IMG/VR virus record: IMGVR_UViG_3300046648_000176
Coordinates: 1-27,135 of that record
From: a virus
DNA length: 27,135 nucleotides
Strand: one strand, 5' to 3'
This document shows, piece by piece, positions 1 through 6,122 of the stretch (position 1 is the stretch's first letter; the number at the start of each line of letters is the position of its first letter). The notes under the pieces were generated by a model, which did not search any database, had not been told where the DNA came from, and saw nothing but the letters and a program-made list of their open reading frames with translations. Both the position numbers and the translations under genes were made by a program.

Positions 1-421
1 CGAGCGCCTCGAGCATCCCGATGGCGATCCTGACTGCGCCCGCCAGGCCGGCGTCAGGGCAACCTGACGCGCACGGCTGGCCGGCTGGTGCACAGCACGT
101 CGGGCAGCGGAACCCCGGCTGTTGCCCTGCGGCGGCGGCAGCGGCCCGCAGCTCCGCAATCTCGGCCACCATCGCCTGCTCAACATCAGTCGGTACATGG
201 AGCGGGAAAGTCTCGTCGGCACCGATCCGCTCGCGCCAGGTCCTGATCACCGCTGGCGCACTGGCGGCTGGTGGCGCGGCCCCGGCCATTGCCTCAACCA
301 CGTTGATCGCCGCGTTGCGGCCGATGCGCCCGGGCTTGCGGCAATCGCACAGCACGGCCGCGCCGGCGCTGATCTGTTTGTCGGTCAGCACGATATTGAC
401 TCTCTCGGGGGTAGTAGCCAT
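1..421 (-). CDS. Cys-rich hypothetical phage protein, partial at left edge
   Basis: An open frame reads from an ATG at 421 through to base 1 without a stop, so the 3' end lies outside the window. An AAAGGA Shine-Dalgarno-like sequence lies just upstream of the ATG. The visible 140 residues start MATTPERVNIVLTDKQ and hold a CDC pair near residue 25. An Ala-rich helix precedes a second cluster near residues 110-125 (CPTCC, then PC and GC), spaced like a small zinc-binding knuckle. It begins about 29 bp after the reverse transcriptase stop and is probably the next gene of the leftward operon. I do not recognise the family. It could be an ordinary early phage protein or an accessory of the retroelement; nothing visible decides between these. 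Confidence 0.6.
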   Translation of the reverse strand, partial: MATTPERVNIVLTDKQISAGAAVLCDCRKPGRIGRNAAINVVEAMAGAAPPAASAPAVIRTWRERIGADETFPLHVPTDVEQAMVAEIAELRAAAAAAGQQPGFRCPTCCAPAGQPCASGCPDAGLAGAVRIAIGMLEAL

Positions 422-450
422 GTTCATTCCTTTCTGTCGCTTTGGGTTTC

Positions 451-1647
451 TCATCGGGTGCCGGTCCTGTAGGCCTTGGTGAAGCTGCGGTTCACCGCAT
501 GACCGCGCTGCAGCACCGCCCGCGCCACCTGGGCTCGGTCAGCGTGGCTGCTGTCCGACTGACACAGCAGGCCGAAGTAGCTGTTGGCCGCCGCGTAGAC
601 GTCGCCGGCGTCCATCGTCGCCAGCCGCGAGATCGCCTGGCTGACCGTGCGCCGCCGGGCGCGGGTGTGCCAGGGCTTGATCACGTGGCCGACGAAGTCG
701 ACGCCGCGCGCCACCGGCTGCAGGATGGTCTTAGTAGGGTTCAGCCTTGCGCCGAGCGTAGGCAGGAACGCGTCGATGCTCGCCAGCGCGCCGTTCAGCC
801 ATTGCGGCGACTCGTGCAGCAGCACGAAGTCGTCGACGTAGCGCACGTAATGCCGCGCCCGCAGCTGGTGCTTGGCGTGCTGGTCGAGCGCATCAAGGTA
901 GATATTGGCGAAGAACTGGCTCGACAGATTCCCGATCGGCAGGCCGAGATAGTCGGGCTGGCTGGCCAGGCGCTTGTGCGGCGGTACCAGGTCGACCAGT
1001 CGGCGCTTACCGCGCAGTTCGAAGTCCTGGCGCGGGTCGTGGAACAGGATCACGCCGGCCAGCCACAGCCACCACGGCTCGGTGACGCGCGCCGCGATCT
1101 GGCGCCACAGCACGCGCTTGTCGATCGCCACGAAGAAGTTGGCGAGGTCGCACTTCAGGTACCACAGCGGGCGGCTCCAGTTCTGGGAAGCGCTGCGGAT
1201 CTTGTGCTCGAGGCGCTGGGCCGCGTACAGCGTGCCGCGGCCCGGGATGCAGGCGCAGGTGTCGCTGATGAACGAGCGGTAGAAGCGCGGCGCGATACGG
1301 TTGTACAGCAGGTGGTGCACGATGCGGTCTCGGAACTCGGCCGCCCATACCTCGCGCGGCCTGGGGCGCGTGATGATGAAGCAGATCGAGCGGCCGGGCC
1401 GGTAGCTGCCGTCGGCCAGCTCGTCGCGCAGGCGGGCCAGGTTGCGCTCCTGGTCCTGTTCGAACGCGGCGGCGCTGGCGGAGTTGCGTTTGGTCTTGCG
1501 GCAGTCGAGGTAGGCCTGCACCAGCTCCTCGAAAGAAAAATCAGCATGGAGGCGACCGGGATAATCTGCGGACCGCGCGAGCGCGGAGGCTGGCCGACTT
1601 GTTGTTGTTGTTCTGGTTGCCGTTGTTGAAATTCTGATTCCAGGCAT
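451..1647 (-). CDS. DGR reverse transcriptase
   Basis: This is the error-prone reverse transcriptase of a diversity-generating retroelement. It copies TR RNA into adenine-mutagenised cDNA that replaces a variable repeat. Counting from the ATG at 1647, the polymerase has Asp167 (YLKCDLANFF), the DGR-type motif LPIGNLSSQ (about 236-244) and the catalytic YVDD at 270-273, followed by the LNPTKT region. The conserved body begins at about residue 37 (FSFEELVQAYLDCRK) and is about 365 aa, normal for DGR RTs. The start is unresolved. No ATG, GTG or TTG in this frame lies between the TR and the body. The frame is open through the TR to an ATG at 1881 inside avd, and the ATG at 1647 lies inside the TR. 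The ATG at 1547, just after the TR, is in another frame. Function is confident; the 5' end is not. Confidence 0.9.
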   Translation of the reverse strand: MPGIRISTTATRTTTTSRPASALARSADYPGRLHADFSFEELVQAYLDCRKTKRNSASAAAFEQDQERNLARLRDELADGSYRPGRSICFIITRPRPREVWAAEFRDRIVHHLLYNRIAPRFYRSFISDTCACIPGRGTLYAAQRLEHKIRSASQNWSRPLWYLKCDLANFFVAIDKRVLWRQIAARVTEPWWLWLAGVILFHDPRQDFELRGKRRLVDLVPPHKRLASQPDYLGLPIGNLSSQFFANIYLDALDQHAKHQLRARHYVRYVDDFVLLHESPQWLNGALASIDAFLPTLGARLNPTKTILQPVARGVDFVGHVIKPWHTRARRRTVSQAISRLATMDAGDVYAAANSYFGLLCQSDSSHADRAQVARAVLQRGHAVNRSFTKAYRTGTR

Positions 1648-1670
1648 AGTCGTCGTTGGCAGCGTGCTGC
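1563..1670 (-). repeat. DGR template repeat (TR)
   Basis: This 108-bp repeat aligns gap-free with 2234-2341 (offset 671) and 2686-2793 (offset 1123). In the minus (coding) sense it is rich in AAC/AAT triplets, encoding Asn runs if read in the target-protein frame. That is typical of TRs, because mutating A in AAY codons gives many residues and no stops. The first 38 bp on the plus strand (1563-1600) are identical in all three copies and hold a CCGCG-CGAG-CGCGG hairpin. Differences begin at 1603. It sits between avd and the RT body, the classic DGR order, and is presumably transcribed with them as the retrotransposed RNA. Confidence 0.95.
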
Positions 1671-1847
1671 GTGTATTCGTGCTATCTACATCGCCCCGCC
1701 GAAGGCCGCAGCGGCCGATCAGCGGGGAAACTGCGCCAGACCTGCCCGAACTATGTCGGGTGGTATCTGCGGTGCGCATGGCGGTGGCCTTGTGGGCCAG
1801 CGGCACGACCAGATTAAAAGTTCGCACAGTCATGGGGGCCGTGACCA

Positions 1848-2201
1848 TCATGAAGCGGGCGACGTTGCGGAGCGGCGCCATCCACTGGCCTGCTTGCCGA
1901 TGCTGGTGGTCAGCTCGACGGCGCGGGCGTACTGCTTGACGGCGATCAGGCGCTTGTCGCGCGAGAGCCGCAGCAGCAGTTCCGCCACCTGCAGGCGCTC
2001 GGTGAGCCCCTGCAGGTGAGGTGCCTTCTCCCGCGCCGTGTTGGCGCGGAAGATCAAGATCGTGACTGCGACCACCTCGTCACGGAGCTTCCCGCCGATC
2101 GATGCCTTGAAATCCCTGGGCATGTTCTTGGCGAGGTCTGTGACGACGTCGAGGAGGTCGTAGGCGGCCTTGTAGATCGGCAGTTGGGTGTGGAGTGCCA
2201 T
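1848..2201 (-). CDS. avd: DGR accessory variability determinant (Avd), four-helix-bundle protein
   Basis: This 117-aa, basic, almost wholly helical protein begins MALHTQLPIYKAAYDLLDVV and contains LRDEVVAVTILIFRAN and LLRLSRDKRLIAVKQYA. The helix pattern and length match the Avd/23S-rRNA-intervening-sequence four-helix-bundle family. In the Bordetella phage DGR, Avd forms a basic pentamer that binds the RT and the TR RNA and is required for cDNA synthesis. The gene lies directly upstream of the TR and RT and 20 bp after the first target gene, as in many DGRs. No strong Shine-Dalgarno sequence precedes the ATG, which suggests coupling to the gene upstream. The open frame of the RT strand overlaps its 3' end. 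Assignment is by size, helical pattern and context. Confidence 0.88.
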   Translation of the reverse strand: MALHTQLPIYKAAYDLLDVVTDLAKNMPRDFKASIGGKLRDEVVAVTILIFRANTAREKAPHLQGLTERLQVAELLLRLSRDKRLIAVKQYARAVELTTSIGKQASGWRRSATSPAS

Positions 2202-2220
2202 GCTGATAAAAAGCGTTAAA

Positions 2221-2646
2221 TTACTGAATAATTAATCTGCGGACCGCGCGAGCGCGGAGGCTGGCCGACTTGTTGCTGAGGTTCTGGTAGCCGTGGTAGA
2301 AAATCTGACCCCAGGCATAGTCGTCGTGGGCAGCGTGCTGCTCGCTCGACCAGTACCAGCGCGGCTTGAATTCGCGCTGCAGGTTGGCGTAAAGCAGCGC
2401 CTGCTCGCGGCGCGTCGGCAGCTCGCCGCCCGCCTTCACCGCGAAGGCTTTTGCGGCTTCCCAGGTCACTTCTTCCGCCTCGCCTGGCAACAGCACCAGG
2501 TGATGATCGGGTTGGCCGTCCTGCCCAAGGATCAGGCCGGCGTACAGCTCGCCCGCCTTGAGGTTCTCCGCGATCCATTGCGCCTTGCTGGCTACCATTC
2601 CGGCGACGCGGCCGCCTGGCTGCTGCAGTTCTTGTGCTTTCTTCAT
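2221..2646 (-). CDS. DGR variable protein 1 (DUF1566/C-type-lectin fold)
   Basis: This 141-aa target protein has no signal peptide or membrane segment. Residues about 55-100 (EVTWEAAKAFAV, GELPTRREQALLYANL, WYWSSEQ) match the DUF1566 type found in phage proteins and DGR targets. The last 39 residues are encoded by variable repeat 1. Compared with the TR translation, the changed residues are His107, Gly113, Ile115, Tyr117, His118, Tyr120, Leu123 and Ser124, all Asn in the TR. The constant tail SASLRARAVRR is shared with the second target. An AGGAG Shine-Dalgarno sequence precedes the ATG. It lies between variable protein 2 and avd in the leftward operon. By analogy with Mtd-type proteins, the C-type-lectin fold displays the variable residues as a ligand-binding face. 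The ligand is unknown. Confidence 0.93.
   Translation of the reverse strand: MKKAQELQQPGGRVAGMVASKAQWIAENLKAGELYAGLILGQDGQPDHHLVLLPGEAEEVTWEAAKAFAVKAGGELPTRREQALLYANLQREFKPRWYWSSEQHAAHDDYAWGQIFYHGYQNLSNKSASLRARAVRRLIIQ
2234..2341 (-). repeat. DGR variable repeat 1 (VR1)
   Basis: This is the 3'-terminal coding segment of variable protein 1. It matches the TR at every non-T plus-strand position and differs at ten T positions (TR coordinates 1605, 1608, 1609, 1618, 1624, 1627, 1632, 1638, 1639, 1657). In the coding sense every change is from A. The 38 bp nearest the stop codon are unchanged, as expected for an initiation-of-mutagenic-homing region. Confidence 0.95.
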
Positions 2647-2675
2647 GATCAGTTACTCCTGAAATGGATGAAGGG

Positions 2676-3290
2676 TTAAATGGGCAATCTGCGGACCGCG
2701 CGAGCGCGGAGGCTGGCCGACTTGTCGTGGTTGCTCTGGATGCCGTAGCCGAAATGCAGACACCAGGCACAGTCGTCGTAGGCAGCGTGCTGCGTGCTCG
2801 ACCAGTACCACTCGTCTTCGAACGCCTGCTCCCCGCCCTCGGTGAAGGCTGGCGCCATGGTCTGCGCCGGCACCTCTCGGCTGTAAGCGAAGGTCGGCGG
2901 TACCGCCGAAACGTTCACGCCCGAGCGGCCGTACAGGGAATTGGTCTCGGCGGTCGGCTTCAGGTTGCGGTAGAGGATCTCCAGCTCGTCCTGGCTCGGG
3001 ATGTGCCAATCGGTGAAGCCGTTGATGTTCAGCCCGCGAGCCCATTGCCCCAGCTCGCTTCCAGCTTCGGCCATCGCGACCGTGTTCTGCATGCCGTCGC
3101 AGTAGCTGTCGGCCCCGGCCACGCGCTGCTCGGATTCGAGCCAGGCGCCCTGGCGCTCGCCCTCAGCCTTCGGTGCGACGATCAGCGCGTGCAGCACGCC
3201 GGCGATCATTATCTGGCCGGCGTAAAACCCGCCGCCGAAAGGGGTTCCCGGAATAGCGGGAACGATAGGGGTCTTCTCTTGGGTATTCAT
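2676..3290 (-). CDS. DGR variable protein 2 (DUF1566/C-type-lectin fold)
   Basis: This 204-aa second target is a longer paralogue of variable protein 1. Its N-terminal third (PGTPFGGGFYAGQIMI, ALIVAPKAEGE) is a layout common in phage DUF1566 proteins. The DUF1566 core follows (NINGFTDWHIPSQDELEILY at 88-107, then WYWSSTQHAA at 161-170). The C-terminus is the variable repeat. Residues differing from the TR translation are Tyr171, Cys174, Cys177, Leu178, His179, Gly181, Tyr182, Ile184, Ser186, His188 and Asp189. There is no signal peptide or membrane helix. An AAGGAA Shine-Dalgarno sequence precedes the ATG. It starts 61 bp after the methyltransferase stop. The two cysteines made by mutagenesis are a curiosity of this allele. 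Its binding partner is unknown. Confidence 0.93.
   Translation of the reverse strand: MNTQEKTPIVPAIPGTPFGGGFYAGQIMIAGVLHALIVAPKAEGERQGAWLESEQRVAGADSYCDGMQNTVAMAEAGSELGQWARGLNINGFTDWHIPSQDELEILYRNLKPTAETNSLYGRSGVNVSAVPPTFAYSREVPAQTMAPAFTEGGEQAFEDEWYWSSTQHAAYDDCAWCLHFGYGIQSNHDKSASLRARAVRRLPI
2686..2793 (-). repeat. DGR variable repeat 2 (VR2)
   Basis: This is the 3'-terminal coding segment of variable protein 2. It aligns gap-free with the TR and differs at thirteen positions (TR coordinates 1603, 1606, 1611, 1617, 1624, 1626, 1627, 1633, 1635, 1638, 1639, 1647, 1657), all T on the plus strand and A in the coding sense. Identity with the TR extends three bases further (to 2796) than in VR1. 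Five of its variable positions are also changed in VR1, so the two repeats diversified largely independently. Confidence 0.95.
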
Positions 3291-3351
3291 GGTTTTCCTT
3301 GTTGTGGTTGGTGGGACTACTGGGTGTTGCTGGGTGAGTTTGACTTTGTGT

Positions 3352-4272
3352 TTACGCCGCCTCCCGGAGCGCGTTGATGACGTCGCGCGCAGCCGGCGGG
3401 CAAACAGAATTTCCGAGCATGTGCACGGCGTCCTTGTGCGTTTTGGGAAGGATGTAGTCAGACGGGAAGCCCATCGCCGCGCGACACTCCTGAGTGGTCA
3501 GCATGCGAGTGAGATCACCATCCACTACGCCCCAGCGGTCACGCGTCGTGATCGTGCCCAGCGGGCGACTCAGGCAGCGGCCGGTCAGCCCTGAGCCGCC
3601 TCCGTAGTACGGCATGACGAAGCGCTCACCATGCGCGCGGCGCCCAGCCTGGACCCGGCGAAGCGTTGCCGCAGCGCGCCCCGGCCTATCGATCTGCGAC
3701 CATTTGCCGGAGTTGAAGTCAATAATGTCGCGGGCCGGCACGTACTTACGCTTCGGCAGATTGATCATTAGCGGGTGTTTCGCCCGCACCGCGACGATGA
3801 ACAGGCGCTCGCGGTGCTGCGGCACGCCGTGGTCTGCGGCGTCGACGATCATCGGCGTCAGCGCATAGCCCAGCGCATCCATTGCCGCGCACCAGGCCGG
3901 GTACAGTGCCCAGCGCGTGAACTCGGGCACGTTCTCGATCACAGCAAAGGCCGGTCGGTGATACTCGGCGGCAGACACCACTGCCCAAGCAGTCGAGCGG
4001 CTGGCGTCGTGCTGTGGGTTGCCGTTGGCCTTGCCGCGCGCCTTGCTATGACCCTGGCAGCATGGCGACGCGAGCAGGATGTCGTGCCTGGGCACATCCT
4101 GCCACCGCGCCTGGTGCAGGTCCTGGCATGCATGCTCGACATTCGGGTGGTTGGCGGCGTGAATCTCCACGGCGCTCTGCCAGTGGTTGGCAGCCCACAC
4201 GACGTCGATGCCGGCCATCCTGGCGCCAGTGCTGAACCCACCGGCGCCGGCAAACAGATCGATCGCCCTCAC
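3352..4272 (-). CDS. DNA (cytosine-5-)-methyltransferase
   Basis: This 306-aa protein transfers a methyl group from S-adenosylmethionine to C5 of cytosine in a specific DNA sequence. Visible motifs are I (DLFAGAGGFSTGA, residues 5-17), IV with the presumed catalytic Cys72 (SPCCQGHS, 69-76), VI (ENV, 113-115), VIII (QHRERLF, 152-158), and X (MLGNSVCPP, 285-293). The region 165-250, including GTITTRDRWGVV, would hold target recognition. Motif IV has Cys in place of the second Pro of the usual PPCQ. The start is a GTG overlapping the previous gene's TGA by 4 bp. No restriction endonuclease gene is adjacent, so it is an orphan phage methyltransferase. Likely roles are protection from host restriction or marking of phage DNA. 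It is co-transcribed with the DGR. Confidence 0.92.
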   Translation of the reverse strand: MRAIDLFAGAGGFSTGARMAGIDVVWAANHWQSAVEIHAANHPNVEHACQDLHQARWQDVPRHDILLASPCCQGHSKARGKANGNPQHDASRSTAWAVVSAAEYHRPAFAVIENVPEFTRWALYPAWCAAMDALGYALTPMIVDAADHGVPQHRERLFIVAVRAKHPLMINLPKRKYVPARDIIDFNSGKWSQIDRPGRAAATLRRVQAGRRAHGERFVMPYYGGGSGLTGRCLSRPLGTITTRDRWGVVDGDLTRMLTTQECRAAMGFPSDYILPKTHKDAVHMLGNSVCPPAARDVINALREAA

Positions 4273-4709
4273 GCCCCTGCTCCCCGCGCCAGCCCAAACA
4301 TCGCCGCGACCATCGGATCACGCTGCATGCCCATCTGGCGCGCCGGAACCACCGTGCGCTTCACGTCGCTCTCGTCATCGCCCAGCGGCGTCGCGCCCTT
4401 GCTCGCCAGCGCTGGGTCCGCGCCCAGGCGCCAGAGCACAACCGAGAAGCCCGGGCGCTCCTGGTACTGGCGAATCTCACGCTCTTCAAGGTGCAGATGG
4501 CGCAGGTAGCTCGCGACCAGCTCGGGCCGCAGTTCGAGCTTGGCGGCAATGGCCGCGGTGCTCGCCGGCCCAGCCAGCAGGATCTTGAGAATCTTCGGCG
4601 CGTAGTGCTCGCGCTGGTCGCACGCGGACACCTTGCGCAGCATGCAGTCGGAGATGCCGCGGCATGGCCGGTCGCAAGTCTTGCCGCCGCAGTGTTTGGT
4701 GGTTGCCAT
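4269..4709 (-). CDS. Small winged-helix-like phage protein
   Basis: This 146-aa protein begins with a Cys-rich stretch (CGGKTCDRPCRGISDC, residues 7-22) that could bind a metal. A region resembling a winged helix follows (ILKILLAGPASTAAIAAKLE, about 41-60, then LVASYLRHLHLEEREIRQY). A less conserved tail completes it. AGGGA precedes the ATG. Its stop overlaps the methyltransferase GTG by 4 bp, so the two are translationally coupled and it may regulate or assist that enzyme. I do not recognise a named family. The DNA-binding suggestion comes from helix pattern alone. Confidence 0.7.
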   Translation of the reverse strand: MATTKHCGGKTCDRPCRGISDCMLRKVSACDQREHYAPKILKILLAGPASTAAIAAKLELRPELVASYLRHLHLEEREIRQYQERPGFSVVLWRLGADPALASKGATPLGDDESDVKRTVVPARQMGMQRDPMVAAMFGLARGAGA

Positions 4710-4744
4710 TTTTGTTCCCTGGTGGTCTCGTTGTTGTTCTCGGT

Positions 4745-5335
4745 CTACAGCGGATCGACCGGGTGCGCTTCTGCTGTGACGGCAAGGGCGCGCAGTTCCT
4801 GCGCCACCGCTTCGGCGTCGAACTGGGCCATAAATTCATGTTCCTTGGCCCAGATGCCGTGCTCGCGCTCGTACGCCACCGAATGGTCGACGTCCCAGCC
4901 TGCTAGGACGATGCGTGCGACCACCGAGGTGATGGAGTGGAGCATGTGGTAGATCGGGTCCGGCAGCTGCGCGCTGAACTGGTCGGCGATCGCCTTCGAT
5001 GCCGTGGCGACCGTTGTCAGCCTGGGCAGCCAGGCGCGCAACAGCGGCGCCATGCCCGGCTCCAGCTCGAGCGTGAACCCGGTGCGCAGGATCGGAGCGT
5101 AGGGGTCGGCCGCAAAGCACTCCAGGCGCGTGTCGTGCACCTGGATCCCGTCCGGGGCAAAGTAGGGGCGGTCCTCGCCGGACAGCCGGCAGGGGTCGTC
5201 GAAGCCGGTGAGCGCCGGCAGCCCGATCACCGTCACGCTGATCGTTCCATCGGGGTGCGGGTGCAGCCGCAGGGCGATGCGCTGCCCGCCGAGGTGCACG
5301 CCGTCCAGGTCGCGGCTAGCCGTTGGGAAGAGCAT
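4745..5335 (-). CDS. Hypothetical phage protein
   Basis: This is a 196-aa soluble protein of unknown family. I chose the ATG at 5335 (MLFPTASRDLDGVHLGG) rather than the upstream in-frame GTG at 5368, because the ATG start gives only a short 20-bp overlap with the 56-aa gene upstream. That arrangement is typical of coupled phage genes. The N-terminal half looks beta-rich (QRIALRLHPHPDGTISVTVIG). The C-terminal half is helical (YHMLHSITSVVARIVLAG, EHEFMAQFDAEAVAQELRAL). No catalytic motif or membrane segment is evident. It is the second gene of the leftward early operon. Confidence 0.65.
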   Translation of the reverse strand: MLFPTASRDLDGVHLGGQRIALRLHPHPDGTISVTVIGLPALTGFDDPCRLSGEDRPYFAPDGIQVHDTRLECFAADPYAPILRTGFTLELEPGMAPLLRAWLPRLTTVATASKAIADQFSAQLPDPIYHMLHSITSVVARIVLAGWDVDHSVAYEREHGIWAKEHEFMAQFDAEAVAQELRALAVTAEAHPVDPL

Positions 5336-5486
5336 GGCTAGCCTCGGCGCAGGTAACGGTGATCCCACACGGCTGATCGCCGAGCAGCTCGGCTGTCAGC
5401 ATCGCGGCCTCGCCGCTCGAGCGCGCCAGCGCGCTGAAGGTGATGCAGAGGGTCGCGGTGCGCGCCGTGATGAGAAAGGGTCGCAT
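5316..5486 (-). CDS. Small hypothetical phage protein (56 aa)
   Basis: This short frame starts at an ATG at 5486, preceded by a GGAGAC Shine-Dalgarno sequence, and stops at 5316-5318. The product starts MRPFLITARTATLCITFSAL, contains SSGEAAMLTAELLGDQPCGI, and resembles short proteins common in the early regions of Burkholderiales phages. It is the first gene after the leftward promoter at 5535-5563, with a leader of about 40 nt, so it occupies the place of the first gene of a lambda PL operon. I cannot say whether it has an N-like antitermination role; it is not obviously Arg-rich. The 3' end overlaps the next gene by 20 bp. Confidence 0.65.
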   Translation of the reverse strand: MRPFLITARTATLCITFSALARSSGEAAMLTAELLGDQPCGITVTCAEASHALPNG

Positions 5487-5534
5487 CTGAGTCTCCGGTC
5501 TGCGGCTCGGCGGGTGCTGAGCTCGCTAATTTGC

Positions 5535-5563
5535 ATATTACGCATATTAAAAATATGCGTCAA
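5535..5563 (-). promoter_or_regulatory. Leftward early promoter (PL-like)
   Basis: On the minus strand a TTGACG -35 (5558-5563) is separated by exactly 17 bp from a TAATAT -10 (5535-5540). This is a strong sigma70 match in a locally AT-rich island. It points into the leftward operon that starts at 5486 and ends with the DGR. A perfect palindrome fills the spacer, so a bound repressor would exclude RNA polymerase. Confidence 0.8.
5540..5560. promoter_or_regulatory. Operator palindrome in the PL-like promoter
   Basis: ACGCATATT-AAA-AATATGCGT is a perfect 9+3+9 inverted repeat lying between, and touching, the -35 and -10 of the leftward promoter. The CGCATATTTTT segment seen on the minus strand recurs in the rightward promoter region near 6880. 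This suggests that the same CI/Cro pair binds both sites. Confidence 0.7.
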
Positions 5564-5618
5564 GCGCAAACTATGAAATTTCCCGAAGCGATCGATGCCA
5601 TGGGGGATCGATTGGGTG

Positions 5619-5643
5619 AAAAAAAACCCGCTTGAAGGCGGGG
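5619..5643 (-). terminator. Intrinsic terminator of the repressor operon
   Basis: On the minus strand a CCCGC/GCGGG hairpin with a short loop is followed by eight T residues. It lies about 40 bp past the stop of the rex-position gene and just before the PL-like promoter. It would separate repressor-operon transcription from the leftward early operon. Confidence 0.8.
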
Positions 5644-5684
5644 CTGGATGCGGGTGGGGGGGGGTGTGGCCGGCCTGACCTGCG

Positions 5685-6122
5685 CTAGGTCACTTTAATG
5701 GCAATGTACACGAGGAGCCAAATAACGGTCCAAAGCAAAGTTCGATTTCGAGCGGTAGCCTTCAGAAGTACGCTGGTGGCTTCCAGGGTTGTGCGCTCAA
5801 GGACGTGAAGTCGATCAAGCCGCTCGAGTAGCGATAACTGCGTTCGCGTCACCGTATCAATATCCTCACGACTCAAGCATGCCGCTTTGATCCCTTGCCT
5901 GACACTCAGTTGGCGGGCGCCGTGGTCGTCTATATATGGTCGGATTCCGTGCTTCTTGGCGGAGCGGCGGGCCTCGAGGGCAGCTCCGTAAAACTCCTTG
6001 CGTGCGGGGCTTTCTTCCATTCGCTGGAGCATCTCCGATTCAAAATCAGCTTCCTCGGCTCGTAGTTTGCTCAGTCCATAGGCGTACGTGTTCTCCCACA
6101 AGTACCGTTCCGATTCGGTCAT
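5685..6122 (-). CDS. Membrane-anchored protein in the lambda rex position
   Basis: This 145-aa protein is mostly helical and charged (MTESERYLWENTYAYGLSKL; a central coiled-coil-like stretch with LLERLDRLHVLERTTLEATS). It ends in one hydrophobic helix (LLWTVIWLLVYIAIKV), so it is probably a C-tail-anchored inner-membrane protein facing the cytoplasm. Its ATG overlaps the repressor stop by 4 bp (ATGA), so it should be expressed with the repressor in lysogens. It lies between the two operator regions, exactly where lambda carries rexA/rexB. A superinfection-exclusion or lysogen-fitness role is an inference from position and topology. The family is not recognised. Confidence 0.75.
   Translation of the reverse strand: MTESERYLWENTYAYGLSKLRAEEADFESEMLQRMEESPARKEFYGAALEARRSAKKHGIRPYIDDHGARQLSVRQGIKAACLSREDIDTVTRTQLSLLERLDRLHVLERTTLEATSVLLKATARNRTLLWTVIWLLVYIAIKVT

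Noticed and set aside
442-1629. 395-aa open frame on the plus strand opposite the reverse transcriptase
   Set aside because: It is antisense to a motif-bearing RT gene and its Arg/Val/Ala-rich translation is typical of GC-rich shadow frames.
2216-2770. 184-aa minus-strand frame spanning both variable repeats
   Set aside because: It is an out-of-frame shadow of the two target genes; similar frames arise in all three repeat copies.
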